Shown: positions 43,766-53,309, numbered from the stretch's first letter. The stretch is 64,000 nucleotides of DNA from JARRON01 sp037383845 (GCA_037383845.1 JARRON010000005.1:62001-126000), one strand, 5' to 3'. The notes: generated by a model not told the origin, from the sequence alone. A program made the numbers and translations.

Positions 43766-44671
43766 ATGCGAATTGCCATTCTTTCCAGAAACCGCGCCCT
43801 GTATTCCACCCGCCGCCTCGTGGAGGCGGCAGAGGAGCGCGACCACGAGGTCTCCGTGATCGACCCGCTGAAATGCGTGATGGACATCACCTCTACCCGT
43901 CCCGGCATCTATCACCGCGGTGAAAAACTGCCGAGCTTCGACGCCGTGATTCCCCGCATCGGCGCCTCGGTGACCTTCTACGGCCTCGCCGTACTCCGCC
44001 AGTTCGAGGTCATGGGCGTGTACCCCGCCAACGAGTCGGTCGCTATTGGCCGTTCCCGGGACAAGCTGCGATCCCACCAGCTGCTGGCCCGGGCGGGTAT
44101 CGGCCTGCCGGTAACCGCGTTCGCGCACTCGCCGGACGACACCCAGACCATCATTGAGCTGGTGGGTGGCGCGCCCCTGGTGATCAAGCTCCTGGAAGGC
44201 ACCCAGGGCCGCGGGGTGGTGCTGGCGGAAACCCGAAAGGCGGCCGAAAGCGTGATCGACGCCTTCCGGGAGCTCGATGCCAACTTCCTCATCCAGCAGT
44301 TCGTCAAGGAAGCGGGCGGTGCGGATATCCGGGCCTTCGTCATCGGCGACCGGGTGGTCGCGGCAATGATGCGGAAAGCCAAAGAAGGGGAGTTCCGCTC
44401 CAACCTTCACCGGGGCGGCACCGCCTCGGTGATCAAGCTCTCGCCCACGGAGCGGGCCACCGCCGTGAAGGCAGCCAAGACCGTGGGTCTGAACGTGGCC
44501 GGCGTGGACATTCTCCGGGGCCGTGACGGCCCCCTCGTGCTGGAGGTAAATTCCTCGCCGGGACTCGAAGGCATCGAAAACGCGACGGGCAAAGACATTG
44601 CCGGCATGATCATCTCGGTGCTCGAGAAGAAAGCCCGCCCCCACCAGACGCGGACCCGGGGCAAGGGCTGA
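43766..44671 (+). CDS. rimK: RimK, ATP-grasp glutamate ligase for ribosomal protein S6
   Basis: 301 aa with ATG start 3 nt after the preceding stop. It has an ATP-grasp fold with the glycine-rich loop LLEGTQGRGV and the metal-binding C-terminal segment PLVLEVNSSPGLEGIENATG. E. coli RimK (300 aa) adds Glu residues to the C-terminus of ribosomal protein S6. The next two genes in the cluster (RimB-like before, deacylase after) form the usual RimK neighbourhood, which supports the symbol. Confidence 0.94.
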   Translation: MRIAILSRNRALYSTRRLVEAAEERDHEVSVIDPLKCVMDITSTRPGIYHRGEKLPSFDAVIPRIGASVTFYGLAVLRQFEVMGVYPANESVAIGRSRDKLRSHQLLARAGIGLPVTAFAHSPDDTQTIIELVGGAPLVIKLLEGTQGRGVVLAETRKAAESVIDAFRELDANFLIQQFVKEAGGADIRAFVIGDRVVAAMMRKAKEGEFRSNLHRGGTASVIKLSPTERATAVKAAKTVGLNVAGVDILRGRDGPLVLEVNSSPGLEGIENATGKDIAGMIISVLEKKARPHQTRTRGKG

Positions 44672-44681
44672 CGAAGCAGCC

Positions 44682-45725
44682 ATGAGCCGGCAGCCGGATC
44701 TCGTCATCGGCGGTGTAACCGTCAGGCCCGGGCAGCGGATGGGAGTCTCGCTGCCGGTGGCTATGCTGCACACCCACGTGCCGGTGGATATGCCCGTGTG
44801 GGTCATCCGCGGCCGTCGGGAGGGACCCCGGCTGTTCGTCAGCGCGGCGCTCCACGGAGACGAACTCAACGGCATCGAGATCATCCGGCGCATCAGGCGG
44901 ATGTCCCTGCTGTCCGGCCTGCGCGGAACGCTCATCCTCGTGCCGGTGGTAAACGTGTTCGGGCTTCTTCAGCACAGCCGGTACCTGCCGGACCGGCGGG
45001 ACCTTAACCGCAGCTTTCCCGGTTCCGAGCGCGGGTCCCTTGCGGCGCGACTGGCCCACCTGTTCATGGACGAGATCGTCGCCCGATGCACCCATGGCAT
45101 CGACCTGCACACGGGTGCGGTACACCGCAGCAACCTTCCCCAGGTCCGGGCCCGCCTGGACGACGAGCCCACCCGGGAGCTGGCAATGGGCTTCGGCGCC
45201 CCGGTGGTGCTGGATTCCCGGCTGCGCGACGGATCCCTGCGGGAGGCGGCCGGGGCGCGCGGTATACCCACGCTCATTTACGAGGCTGGCGAAGCACTCC
45301 GCTTCGACGAGACCGCCATCCGGATCGGCGTGGCCGGCATCGTGAGCGTGATGCGTCAGCTCGGCATGCTGAAGCGAACCCGAACGGCAGCGGCCCGTCG
45401 CGAACCCGTTGTCGCCTCGGCAAGCTACTGGGTCCGGGCGCCGGAGGCCGGGATCCTGCGTAGCACGGTGGCGTTAGGCAGATGGGTCGAGCGGGGCGAC
45501 GTGGTGGGAAATATCTCCGACCCCTTCGGCGAGCGGGATATCCCGGTGGAGGCCGCAACCGCCGGCATCGTGATCGGGCGCAACAGCCTGCCGCTGGTCA
45601 ACGAAGGCGACGCCCTGTTCCACGTGGCGCGGCTCACCGGCCCCGAGGAAGCGGAAGCGGCCCTGGAGGTCATCGCCGACGGCCGCGGGGAGCCTCACGT
45701 GGCCGACGGGGTCATCTCACCGTAG
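44682..45725 (+). CDS. Succinylglutamate desuccinylase/aspartoacylase-family zinc peptidase of the rimK cluster
   Basis: 347 aa. The zinc-binding motif HGDELNGIE (about 61-69) and the later LNRSFPGSE and IDLHTGA segments are of the AspA/AstE (M14-like) family. Such proteins accompany RimK and could remove poly-glutamate or modify small acylated amino acids. It starts 10 nt after rimK and appears to be the last gene of that operon, with a 72-nt gap to the PAP2 gene. Confidence 0.85.
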   Translation: MSRQPDLVIGGVTVRPGQRMGVSLPVAMLHTHVPVDMPVWVIRGRREGPRLFVSAALHGDELNGIEIIRRIRRMSLLSGLRGTLILVPVVNVFGLLQHSRYLPDRRDLNRSFPGSERGSLAARLAHLFMDEIVARCTHGIDLHTGAVHRSNLPQVRARLDDEPTRELAMGFGAPVVLDSRLRDGSLREAAGARGIPTLIYEAGEALRFDETAIRIGVAGIVSVMRQLGMLKRTRTAAARREPVVASASYWVRAPEAGILRSTVALGRWVERGDVVGNISDPFGERDIPVEAATAGIVIGRNSLPLVNEGDALFHVARLTGPEEAEAALEVIADGRGEPHVADGVISP

Positions 45726-45797
45726 CCTGGCCGTCACGCCCCGGTAGCTTTCGGCGGCGATGATGCCGCCCCATGGGAAGTCCACTCGGGGACTGGC

Positions 45798-46331
45798 ATG
45801 GCTGAAGCCGCCACCTGGCTGGCCCGGCTGGAAGCGGTGGAAAGCCGTTTCTGCCTCCGCGCCAACCGGGCCTGCGAGCGAAGGGCGGTGCTGGCGCTGT
45901 TCGCCGCAGTCAGCCGGCTCGGGGACGGCATTTTCTGGTATGCCCTGATGCTGGCGCTTCCGGTGGTCCACGGGGCCGGCGGCGCCGAGGTGGCTGTCCG
46001 GATGCTGGCGGCCGGCGCGGTGGGGCTGGCGCTGTATCGCTGGCTCAAGGCCCGCCTGGTCCGGGAACGCCCCTTCGCCATCCACGCCCGTATCCGGGCC
46101 GGCGCCCCGGCCCTGGACCGGTACAGCTTCCCGTCGGGCCACACGCTGCACGCGGTGTGCTTCACGACGGTGGCGGTCCATGCTTTCCCGGCGCTGGCCC
46201 CGGTGCTTCTGCCCTTCACGGCGCTGGTGGCGGCCTCCCGAATCGTGCTCGGCCTGCACTACCCCAGCGACGTGCTCGCCGGCGGACTCCTCGGCGCCGC
46301 CCTGGGCGCACTGGCCGTCGCCGCCGCCTGA
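45798..46331 (+). CDS. PAP2-type phosphatase
   Basis: 177 aa membrane protein with four or five hydrophobic helices and the three acid-phosphatase motifs: KARLVRERP, SFPSGHT, and SRIVLGLHYPSD. It probably removes phosphate from a lipid (for example undecaprenyl or phosphatidic acid phosphate). The gene stands alone and converges on a cytochrome c gene. Confidence 0.9.
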   Translation: MAEAATWLARLEAVESRFCLRANRACERRAVLALFAAVSRLGDGIFWYALMLALPVVHGAGGAEVAVRMLAAGAVGLALYRWLKARLVRERPFAIHARIRAGAPALDRYSFPSGHTLHAVCFTTVAVHAFPALAPVLLPFTALVAASRIVLGLHYPSDVLAGGLLGAALGALAVAAA

Positions 46332-46332
46332 C

Positions 46333-46731
46333 CTACTCCACTTCCACCTGCACCGACTCCAGGTACGCCACGACGGCCTCGATCTGGTCCCAGGCGCGGT
46401 CCTCGTCGCCGGAGGCCATCGTGAACTCCGCCCCCCAGACCGGCATGAGGCGCCCCCCATGCTCGGCGACATCGCGGCGGCCGTCCACGATGCCGCGGAT
46501 TTCGTCGTAAGGGAAATAACCACCCCGGCGACGCGCGATCTCGGTGAGGTCGGGCGCGCCGACGTCCAGCGCAGCCATCGCGGGTCCGTCACCCTCGGCG
46601 TACCTGCCATGGCAAACCGCGCAGTTGGTCACGTAGATTTCCCGGCCCCATTCCGGGTCCGGTCCGTGGCCCAGCACCGTGGCCACCGTAATCCCTATCA
46701 CCCCCGCCAGGGGAATCACTGACTTCGCCAT
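46333..46731 (-). CDS. Small cytochrome c
   Basis: 132 aa. An N-terminal segment (IPLAGVIGITVATVLG) acts as signal or anchor, then one heme c motif CAVCH (Cys37, Cys40, His41) and the Met ligand in GGRLMPVWG. It is a monoheme class I cytochrome and probably carries electrons in the periplasm. A longer frame upstream reads into unrelated sequence, so ATG 46731 was chosen. It converges on the PAP2 gene with a 1-nt gap. Confidence 0.85.
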   Translation of the reverse strand: MAKSVIPLAGVIGITVATVLGHGPDPEWGREIYVTNCAVCHGRYAEGDGPAMAALDVGAPDLTEIARRRGGYFPYDEIRGIVDGRRDVAEHGGRLMPVWGAEFTMASGDEDRAWDQIEAVVAYLESVQVEVE

Positions 46732-46792
46732 CTCCCGAGTCCCGTGTTGCCCCAATCCGAATAATAGGCCGACGCGCCCGCGACTGCCGGGT

Positions 46793-48364
46793 TCATGCCC
46801 GCCCGGAGCCCAGCACGCGGGCGCTGCCCCGCCGCCGCGGATCCGCCGCCGCCTCCAGCCGGCCGCTGCCATCCACCAGGGCCGCGCCCACGCCCCCGAA
46901 AAACATCGACAGCTCTTCGAAGCAGCGGTGCGGCATGGCAAGGGCGTCCAGGGGAAGGCCGGGCTCGGCCGCAGCGCACCATCCGTCGGCCGTGCGTTCC
47001 ACGTGCAGCCGGGGCGCATCGATCGCTTCAGCAAGACTCATTCCCAGCCGGGTGAAGTTGATCAGCACCTGGAGAATCGCCGTGGTGATGCGTTCCGCGC
47101 CGGGACTGCCTACGGCCAGCACCGCTCCGTCTTCCCGCCGCCCCACCGTCGGCGCCATGTTGGAGCCCAGCCGGCGTCCCGGCGGGAGGGCGTGGAAGCC
47201 GCGGGGATTGAGCTCGATCTCGCCCAGGCAGTTGTTCAGCCAGAGACCGGCAGACGGCACGAACACGCCCGAGCCGTACCCGGAGGATGCCGTGACGGCG
47301 CATCCCATGCCCTCAGCATCCACCACGGACACGTGGATGGTCGAGGGCGAACGCAGGCGGTCGATGGCCTCCCCTTCCTGCCGGGCCCAGGCCAGAAGGC
47401 GGGCGACGGCAGCCGGCGGATCGTCAGCGGTAAACACGTGGTCGTTCCGGAATCCGAAGACCGCCCGCTGCACCTCGGCCAGGCGCGCCACGTCCTCCGG
47501 GCTCCATTCCGGCTGGGGTTCGTGGCCCAGCATCGCCATCATCGCCGCGAGCGCAGCGCCGCCCAGGGAGGGCGGCGGCGGCATGGCAACCGTCCAGTCC
47601 CCCATGGTGTCCTCCAGCGGGTCGCACACGCGGGCCCGGTAGGCCGCGAGATCCTCCAGAGAGAGCAGGCCGTCCCCGGCGTCCACCCGCTCAGCGATAG
47701 CCCGGCCGAGCTCACCCCCGTAAAGGCACCCGGGGCCTTCCCGGCCCAGGAGCTCGAGGGTGTCGGCAAGGCGGGGGATGTGCATGGAATGGCCGGCCTC
47801 GCGGATGTTGCCCGCCTCGTCGTGCACCAGGGCATGACTTTCTTTCTGCCAGCCAAACACGGCCTCGTGGCTGTACTCCAGCCAGGTGCGGGAAGCGTGG
47901 GACAGCGGGAAGCCTTCCCGGACCCGGGATGCCGCCGGTTCAAGAATGCGCGCCCACGGCAGCGCGCCCCAGCGCCCGGCGGTCTCGCCAAGGGCGGCGA
48001 CAGCCCCGCCGACCGCCACCGCGCCGCAACCCACCACCATGTCGACCCCGCCCCCGTAGGCGACCCTTACCGGGATCCCGCCCCGGCCGAAGCGCTCTTC
48101 CGGCCGGGCGCTGCCCGGCATGGCGACGCAGCCTTCCACCACCCGGGGCTCGCCGCCCCGCGGCCAGACCGTCACGAAAGCGCCGGCATCCAGGGACACG
48201 ATGCCGACCTCGGTGCACATGGCCGCCACCGCTGCCGCGACCGCTGCGTCAACAGCATTGCCCCCCGCAGCCAGGATGTCGCGGGCGGCGTCCACCGCCA
48301 GGTCCGAGGGTGCCGCGATGGCCAGGGAGTGACTCACGGCCGTCTCCGGGGCGCGGCGAAGCAT
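46793..48364 (-). CDS. Gamma-glutamyltransferase-family protein
   Basis: 523 aa from ATG 48364. The N-terminal nucleophile fold is complete: LAVDAARDILAAGGNAVDAAVAAA at the start, catalytic Thr in STIHVSVVD (the Thr before IH aligns with the autoprocessing Thr of E. coli GGT), and GSNMAPT before GRREDGAV. The second Thr-rich segment is shortened to AVTASSGYGSG. No signal peptide is evident, unlike the periplasmic GGT of enterics. It may cleave glutathione or related gamma-glutamyl compounds. Confidence 0.85.
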   Translation of the reverse strand: MLRRAPETAVSHSLAIAAPSDLAVDAARDILAAGGNAVDAAVAAAVAAMCTEVGIVSLDAGAFVTVWPRGGEPRVVEGCVAMPGSARPEERFGRGGIPVRVAYGGGVDMVVGCGAVAVGGAVAALGETAGRWGALPWARILEPAASRVREGFPLSHASRTWLEYSHEAVFGWQKESHALVHDEAGNIREAGHSMHIPRLADTLELLGREGPGCLYGGELGRAIAERVDAGDGLLSLEDLAAYRARVCDPLEDTMGDWTVAMPPPPSLGGAALAAMMAMLGHEPQPEWSPEDVARLAEVQRAVFGFRNDHVFTADDPPAAVARLLAWARQEGEAIDRLRSPSTIHVSVVDAEGMGCAVTASSGYGSGVFVPSAGLWLNNCLGEIELNPRGFHALPPGRRLGSNMAPTVGRREDGAVLAVGSPGAERITTAILQVLINFTRLGMSLAEAIDAPRLHVERTADGWCAAAEPGLPLDALAMPHRCFEELSMFFGGVGAALVDGSGRLEAAADPRRRGSARVLGSGRA

Positions 48365-48545
48365 CGGGGTAACAGGGCGGATCCGCCGGCTGGTCGGTAG
48401 CAGTTCACTGTCGCACGGCTGCCATGGGTGCGGTGCCTGGGCGCCATTGTAGGCCAGCGGAGAGGCCCGCCGCTTGCAACCCGGGCGCAAGTCCGGTTGA
48501 CTCTTGCGGCAGCCGCGCCCCGACAGATGCAGCAGAGGACCATCC

Positions 48546-48968
48546 ATGGCCAGCAACGGATTCGATTTCGGCAGCTTTTTCGCACGGTTCGCCGGGGCCC
48601 TGGTCCTCGTGGCGGCCACCTGGAACCCGACGGGATACTCCTACGGGCACTGGCTGAACGACACACTGCCCCGGCCCGGCCCGATCGTGGTCCTGGTGGG
48701 CATCGTCATCCTGATCGGCTGGGTGATTTTCCTGCGCTCGACCTTCCGCGCCCTGGGCACCCTGGGCCTGATCCTGGCCGTGGCCCTGTTCGGCACACTG
48801 ATCTGGATGGTGGTGGACTTCGGCTGGGTGCAGACCGCCGACATCAACGCCATGGCCTGGCTGCTGATCGCCGGCGTCGCCGCGGTGATGGCCACGGGGC
48901 TGTCCTGGTCCCACATCCGGCGCAGACTGTCCGGCCAGGTGGACGTGGACGACATCGAAGAGAACTAG
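48546..48968 (+). CDS. Small DUF6524-like membrane protein
   Basis: 140 aa from ATG 48546, preceded by AGAGGA. There are four hydrophobic helices: FARFAGALVLVAATWNP, IVVLVGIVILIGWVIFL, TLGLILAVALFGTLIWMV and AWLLIAGVAAVMATGL. The sequence pattern resembles DUF6524 proteins of unknown function. It converges on the ACP-like gene with a 7-nt gap. Confidence 0.75.
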   Translation: MASNGFDFGSFFARFAGALVLVAATWNPTGYSYGHWLNDTLPRPGPIVVLVGIVILIGWVIFLRSTFRALGTLGLILAVALFGTLIWMVVDFGWVQTADINAMAWLLIAGVAAVMATGLSWSHIRRRLSGQVDVDDIEEN

Positions 48969-48975
48969 CTCTCCC

Positions 48976-49212
48976 TTAGCCGGAGAGACGCCTGGAGAAA
49001 TAGTCCAGGCAGCCGGACAGGGTCGCGAGCCGGCCCCGGTGGCCCGGCGGCACTTCCACCCCCGTCTCCCGGGCCAGGGCCGCGGCGAAGCGGTCCGGGT
49101 CCAGCTCCAGCTGATCGACCAGCGGCCGGTCCGGATCAACGGGCCGCCCGCCCAGGTCGCCCGCCGTGTCCAGCGCGCGGAGCACCGCTGCCTCGAGGTC
49201 GCGCTCGTGCAT
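48976..49212 (-). CDS. Acyl-carrier-protein-like protein without the carrier serine
   Basis: 78 aa. Good ribosome-binding site (AGAGGA, 6 nt before ATG 49212). The helical pattern is that of acyl carrier proteins (RPLVDQLELDPDRFAAALARE), but the DSL serine that carries phosphopantetheine is replaced by Pro (ELDPDRF). It may therefore be a decoy, a dimerisation partner or an unrelated helical protein. No fatty-acid or polyketide gene is adjacent. The family call is tentative. Confidence 0.5.
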   Translation of the reverse strand: MHERDLEAAVLRALDTAGDLGGRPVDPDRPLVDQLELDPDRFAAALARETGVEVPPGHRGRLATLSGCLDYFSRRLSG

Positions 49213-49365
49213 TGCCGTCCTCTTCCTGTTCCGCAAGGAGCATAGCTTATCCGGCCGCGCCCGCGCGGCGCGTGGCGGCAATGTCAGCGGCTCAGGGAAT
49301 CCTTCGGAATCTGCGGAGGGTCGGCCGGCGCCGGAAGCCCTACAGTCACGAGGCAATCCGGGCAA

Positions 49366-49394
49366 TTGTATATCGTAATTCTCTAAATTAATAT
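49366..49394 (+). promoter_or_regulatory. Promoter with operator-like inverted repeat for sqr
   Basis: In an AT-rich island, TTGTAT (49366-49371) and TAATAT (49389-49394) lie 17 nt apart, about 45 nt upstream of the sqr start. Inside the spacer TAATT (49376-49380) and AATTA (49386-49390) form an inverted repeat with a 5-nt centre, the position used by repressors. It may bind a sulfide- or redox-sensing regulator, but none is encoded nearby. Confidence 0.4.
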
Positions 49395-49438
49395 ATGCGG
49401 AAATTGTCGCCGGCCAGGAGCCGGACAGGAAGCAGCGC

Positions 49439-50728
49439 ATGGCGAAAATCATAATCATCGGAGCCGGACTGGGCGGCGTATGCATGGCCTACGAAATGAA
49501 GGAGATGGCCCGGCCGGGAGACGAGGTCGTGATGGTCAACGACGGGGAGTTTTTCGAGTTCACCCCGTCCAACCCGTGGGTGGCCGTGGGCTGGCGCAAG
49601 CCCGACCAGATCAAGGTCCACCTGCCACCGGTGTTCGACCGGCACGGCATCGGCTTTGAACCCACCGGCGCGAGCCGCGTCCTTGCCGACGAAAAGGCAC
49701 TGGAGCTTGCGGACGGCCGGCGGCTGGACTACGACTTTCTCGTCATCGCCACCGGACCGGAGCTGGCCTTCGACGAGGTTCCCGGACTCGGCCCGGATGG
49801 CGGGCATACCCAGTCGGTCTGCAAGACCGGCCATGCATTCGGCAGCTACGGCCAGTGGCAGGAATTCGTGGAAAACCCCGGGCCCGTGGTGGTCGGCGCC
49901 GCAGCAGGCGCGTCGTGCTTCGGCCCGGCCTACGAGTACGCGTTCATCGTCGACACCGACCTGAAGAAGCGCAGGATCCGCGACCGGGTGCCGATGACCT
50001 TCATCACGCCTGAACCCTACGTGGGGCACCTTGGACTGGACGGAGTGGGGGACACCAAGTCCCTGATGGAGTCCGAGCTCCGCGACCGCCACATCCGGTG
50101 GATGACCAACACCCGGATCGACCGGGTGGAAGACGGAAAGATGTATGTCACCCGGGTGGACGACGCGGGTGAGCCGGTGGAAGAAGCCGAGCTGCCGTTC
50201 GCCCACAGCATGATCCTGCCGGCCTTCCGCGGCGTGTCTGCCGTCCGGGGCATCGAGGGGCTTGTGAACCCCCGCGGATTTGTCATCGTGGATGAACACC
50301 AGCGCAATCCCAGATACCCCGAGATCTTCTCCGTCGGCGTCTGCGTGGCCATCCCGCCCATGGGACCGACGCCCCTGCCGGTGGGCGTGCCGAAGACCGG
50401 CTACATGATCGAGTCCATGGTCACCGCGACCGCGCACAACATCCGCGCCCTGCTGGACGGGCGGGAGCCGGCGGAGACCGCCACGTGGAACGCCCTGTGT
50501 CTTGCAGACTTCGGCGACAGCGGCGTGGCCTTCGTGGCAAAGCCCCAGATCCCGCCCCGGAACCTCAACTGGGCTTCCCGGGGCCGCTGGGTTCACCTGG
50601 CAAAGATCGCGTTCGAGAAGTACTTCCTGCGCAAGGTGCGCCGCGGCGTCTCGGAGCCGATTTACGAGAAGGTCTTCCTGGAATTCATCGGGCTGAAGAA
50701 ACTCCGCGCGGGGAAAAACGCCAAATGA
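49439..50728 (+). CDS. sqr: Sulfide:quinone oxidoreductase
   Basis: 429 aa FAD-linked oxidoreductase. The FAD motif GAGLGG lies at 8-13. Three redox Cys residues needed for sulfide oxidation are present at 128 (SVCKTG), 160 (GASCFGPAYEYAF) and 354 (WNALCLADFGD), with the first two at the same numbers as I remember for Acidithiobacillus ferrooxidans SQR. The segment PKTGYMIESMV and the C-terminal GRWVHLAKIAFEKYFLRKV also match that enzyme. It oxidises sulfide to sulfur or polysulfide and reduces quinone at the membrane. It overlaps the MMPL gene by 4 nt, so an export partner for its product is possible. Confidence 0.93.
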   Translation: MAKIIIIGAGLGGVCMAYEMKEMARPGDEVVMVNDGEFFEFTPSNPWVAVGWRKPDQIKVHLPPVFDRHGIGFEPTGASRVLADEKALELADGRRLDYDFLVIATGPELAFDEVPGLGPDGGHTQSVCKTGHAFGSYGQWQEFVENPGPVVVGAAAGASCFGPAYEYAFIVDTDLKKRRIRDRVPMTFITPEPYVGHLGLDGVGDTKSLMESELRDRHIRWMTNTRIDRVEDGKMYVTRVDDAGEPVEEAELPFAHSMILPAFRGVSAVRGIEGLVNPRGFVIVDEHQRNPRYPEIFSVGVCVAIPPMGPTPLPVGVPKTGYMIESMVTATAHNIRALLDGREPAETATWNALCLADFGDSGVAFVAKPQIPPRNLNWASRGRWVHLAKIAFEKYFLRKVRRGVSEPIYEKVFLEFIGLKKLRAGKNAK

Positions 50729-53289
50729 AAGACCGCTTCACCGAGTTCGTTCTGGCTCACCCTGTCGCCGTCTACGTAGTGACGGCCGCGCTGGTCGTCC
50801 TGCTGGGCCTGCAGATCCCCCGGATCCAGATCGACACGGATCCGGAGAACATGCTGCCGGCGGACCAGCCCCAGCGGGTGTTTCACAACGACGTCAAGCA
50901 GGCTTTCGGCCTGCACGACGCCATCGTCGTCGGCATCGTCAACGAGTCACACATCGACGGGGTCTATAACCCCACCTCCCTGGCGGCCCTGAAGCAGGTC
51001 ACCGACCAGGTGCTGGAGATCGACGGCGTGATCCGCCCCGACCTGATGTCCCTGTCCGTGGCGGACAACATCACCCAGGCCGGGCCGGGGACCATCCGGT
51101 TCGAGTGGATGATGGCCGAGGCGCCCCGCACCCGGGAGGCCAGCCTGGAGATCCGCCGGCAGGTGGAACGCCTGCCGTTCCTGGCTGACACGCTGGTCTC
51201 CGGAGACGGCCGGGCGGCGGCCATCTACGTGCCCATCGAGGACAAGGACGAAAGCTACCGGATCTCCAGCGAGATCCAGGCCATTACCGAGGCCGTGAGC
51301 GCCGAGCTGGGTGCGGACGACGCCTGGCACATCACCGGTCTGCCGGTGGCGGAGGACACCTTCGGCTACGAGATGTTCGTGCAAATGGGCATCTCGGCGC
51401 CCCTGGCGGGGCTGGCCATCTTCATCCTGATGTGGCTGTTTTTCCGCAACCTGGGGCTGATCGTCGCTCCCATGATCGTGGCCATCGTCACCGTGGTTGC
51501 CACCATGGGCCTGCTCATCGGGCTGGGGTTCACTGTCCACATCATGAGTTCCATGATCCCCATTTTCCTGATGCCCATCGCGGTGGTGGATTCGATCCAC
51601 ATCATGTCGGAGTTCGCGGACCGCTACACGCCCGGCAGCGACCGGCGCGAGGTGATCCGGGAGGTCGTGGGACACCTCTTCCGGCCCATGCTGTTCACCT
51701 CGGTCACCTCCGGCGTCGGTTTTGTCTCCCTTGCGCTGACACCGATTCCCCCCGTCCAGGTTTTCGGCTGGTTCGTCGGCTTCGGCATCCTCCTGGCCTT
51801 CATTCTCACGATCACATTCGTCCCCGTGTGGGTTTCCCGGATGAAGCCGGAGCGGCTGGAGAAGATGCAGGAGATCCTTCACCGGGACGAGGGCAACTCG
51901 CTGCTGGCACGGATACTCCGGGTCACCGGGAAGTGGTCGCTGACCAGGGCCCCGCTGCTGCTGGCCGGCTTCGGCCTGATATTCGTGCTCAGTCTCTGGG
52001 GCGTCACGATGATCCAGATCAACGACAACCCCGTGCGCTGGTTCAAGGCAGACCATCGAATCCGGGTGGCGGACGAGGTGCTCAACCACCACTTCGCCGG
52101 CACCTACGATGCCTACTTCGTGCTGGAGCACCAGGGCGATCCCGCCGGCGCCCTTGCGGCGAAAGTGGCGCCCATCCTGGACGACGCGCCCGCCGGCGTG
52201 AAGGCGTTCTGGGATGAGAACGGTCCGGCACCGGACGAGTCCCTGTCGTCGGAGCGGCTGGACCAGCTGGTGGTGGCGCTTGACGACGAGCTTTTCGCCG
52301 CCGAAGGCGACGCCGTCGACGCGCTGGAATCGCTGATGTCCGCCACGGAAGAGGTGGCCGCCGAGGCACGCTACTTCCAGAAGCCGGAGATCCTTCAGTG
52401 GATGCAGGACTTCCAGGCTCACCTGAACGGCAACCCCCGGGTGGGCAAGACCAACGCCCTCCCCGACCTGGTGAAGACCGTGAACCGGGAGCTCCGGTCC
52501 GGCGAGCCTGACGACTACGTGCTGCCGGGGACTTACCGGGGCGTCGCCCAGGCGCTGTTGCAGTTCCAGTCTTCCCACCGCCCACAGGACCTGTGGCACA
52601 TGGTCACTCCGGACTATCGGCGGGCCGTGGTCTGGCTGCAGATGACCAGCGGCGACAACCAGGACATGACCGCCATCATGGAGGACGTGGAGCGGTACCT
52701 GGACAACCATCCGCTGCCGGAGAACGTGTCCGGCGCCTGGGCAGGCAAGACCTACATCAACGTGGTCTGGCAGGAGGCCATGGTAGCGGGCATGGTGAAG
52801 AGCCTCGCCGGCGCTTTCGTGGTGGTGTTCGCGATGATGGTGCTGCTGTTCCGGTCCTTCGTCTTCGGCGCCCTGGCCATGCTGCCCCTGACCCTGACCA
52901 TCACCTTCATCTACGGGCTCATTGGCTGGGTCGGCAAGGACTACGACATGCCCATCGCCGTGCTCTCGGCGCTGACCCTGGGGCTGTCCGTCGACTTCGC
53001 CATTCACTTCCTGGAGCGCACCCGTGAAGCGTGGGCACGGACAGGCGAGTTCCATGCAGCCATGACCGAGATGTTCGAAGAGCCGGCCCGGGCCATCGCC
53101 CGCAACGCCATCGTCATCGCCATCGGATTTACCCCGCTGCTGGTGGCCCCGCTGGTGCCGTACGTCACCGTAGGCGTGTTCCTCGCGAGCATCATGGCCA
53201 TCTCGGCGGTTGTTACCCTGATCATGCTGCCCGCGGTGATGAGTCCACTCAGGAACATCGTTTTCCGGGCCGCCGAAAAGACAGCCTGA
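50725..53289 (+). CDS. MMPL-type RND exporter
   Basis: 854 aa from ATG 50725, which overlaps the sqr stop (ATGA). It has two halves, each with a helix, a periplasmic loop and a five-helix bundle: the first has IAVVDSIHIMSEFADRY and the second LGLSVDFAIHFLERTREAW, the conserved motifs of the MMPL/HpnN-like families. It is smaller than drug or metal RND pumps and needs no MFP. It probably transfers a lipid or other hydrophobic compound to the periplasmic protein encoded next. Known relatives include hopanoid and lipid exporters; the substrate here is unknown. Confidence 0.9.
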   Translation: MKDRFTEFVLAHPVAVYVVTAALVVLLGLQIPRIQIDTDPENMLPADQPQRVFHNDVKQAFGLHDAIVVGIVNESHIDGVYNPTSLAALKQVTDQVLEIDGVIRPDLMSLSVADNITQAGPGTIRFEWMMAEAPRTREASLEIRRQVERLPFLADTLVSGDGRAAAIYVPIEDKDESYRISSEIQAITEAVSAELGADDAWHITGLPVAEDTFGYEMFVQMGISAPLAGLAIFILMWLFFRNLGLIVAPMIVAIVTVVATMGLLIGLGFTVHIMSSMIPIFLMPIAVVDSIHIMSEFADRYTPGSDRREVIREVVGHLFRPMLFTSVTSGVGFVSLALTPIPPVQVFGWFVGFGILLAFILTITFVPVWVSRMKPERLEKMQEILHRDEGNSLLARILRVTGKWSLTRAPLLLAGFGLIFVLSLWGVTMIQINDNPVRWFKADHRIRVADEVLNHHFAGTYDAYFVLEHQGDPAGALAAKVAPILDDAPAGVKAFWDENGPAPDESLSSERLDQLVVALDDELFAAEGDAVDALESLMSATEEVAAEARYFQKPEILQWMQDFQAHLNGNPRVGKTNALPDLVKTVNRELRSGEPDDYVLPGTYRGVAQALLQFQSSHRPQDLWHMVTPDYRRAVVWLQMTSGDNQDMTAIMEDVERYLDNHPLPENVSGAWAGKTYINVVWQEAMVAGMVKSLAGAFVVVFAMMVLLFRSFVFGALAMLPLTLTITFIYGLIGWVGKDYDMPIAVLSALTLGLSVDFAIHFLERTREAWARTGEFHAAMTEMFEEPARAIARNAIVIAIGFTPLLVAPLVPYVTVGVFLASIMAISAVVTLIMLPAVMSPLRNIVFRAAEKTA

Positions 53290-53309
53290 AGGACACGGAG
53301 GTAGACAAC

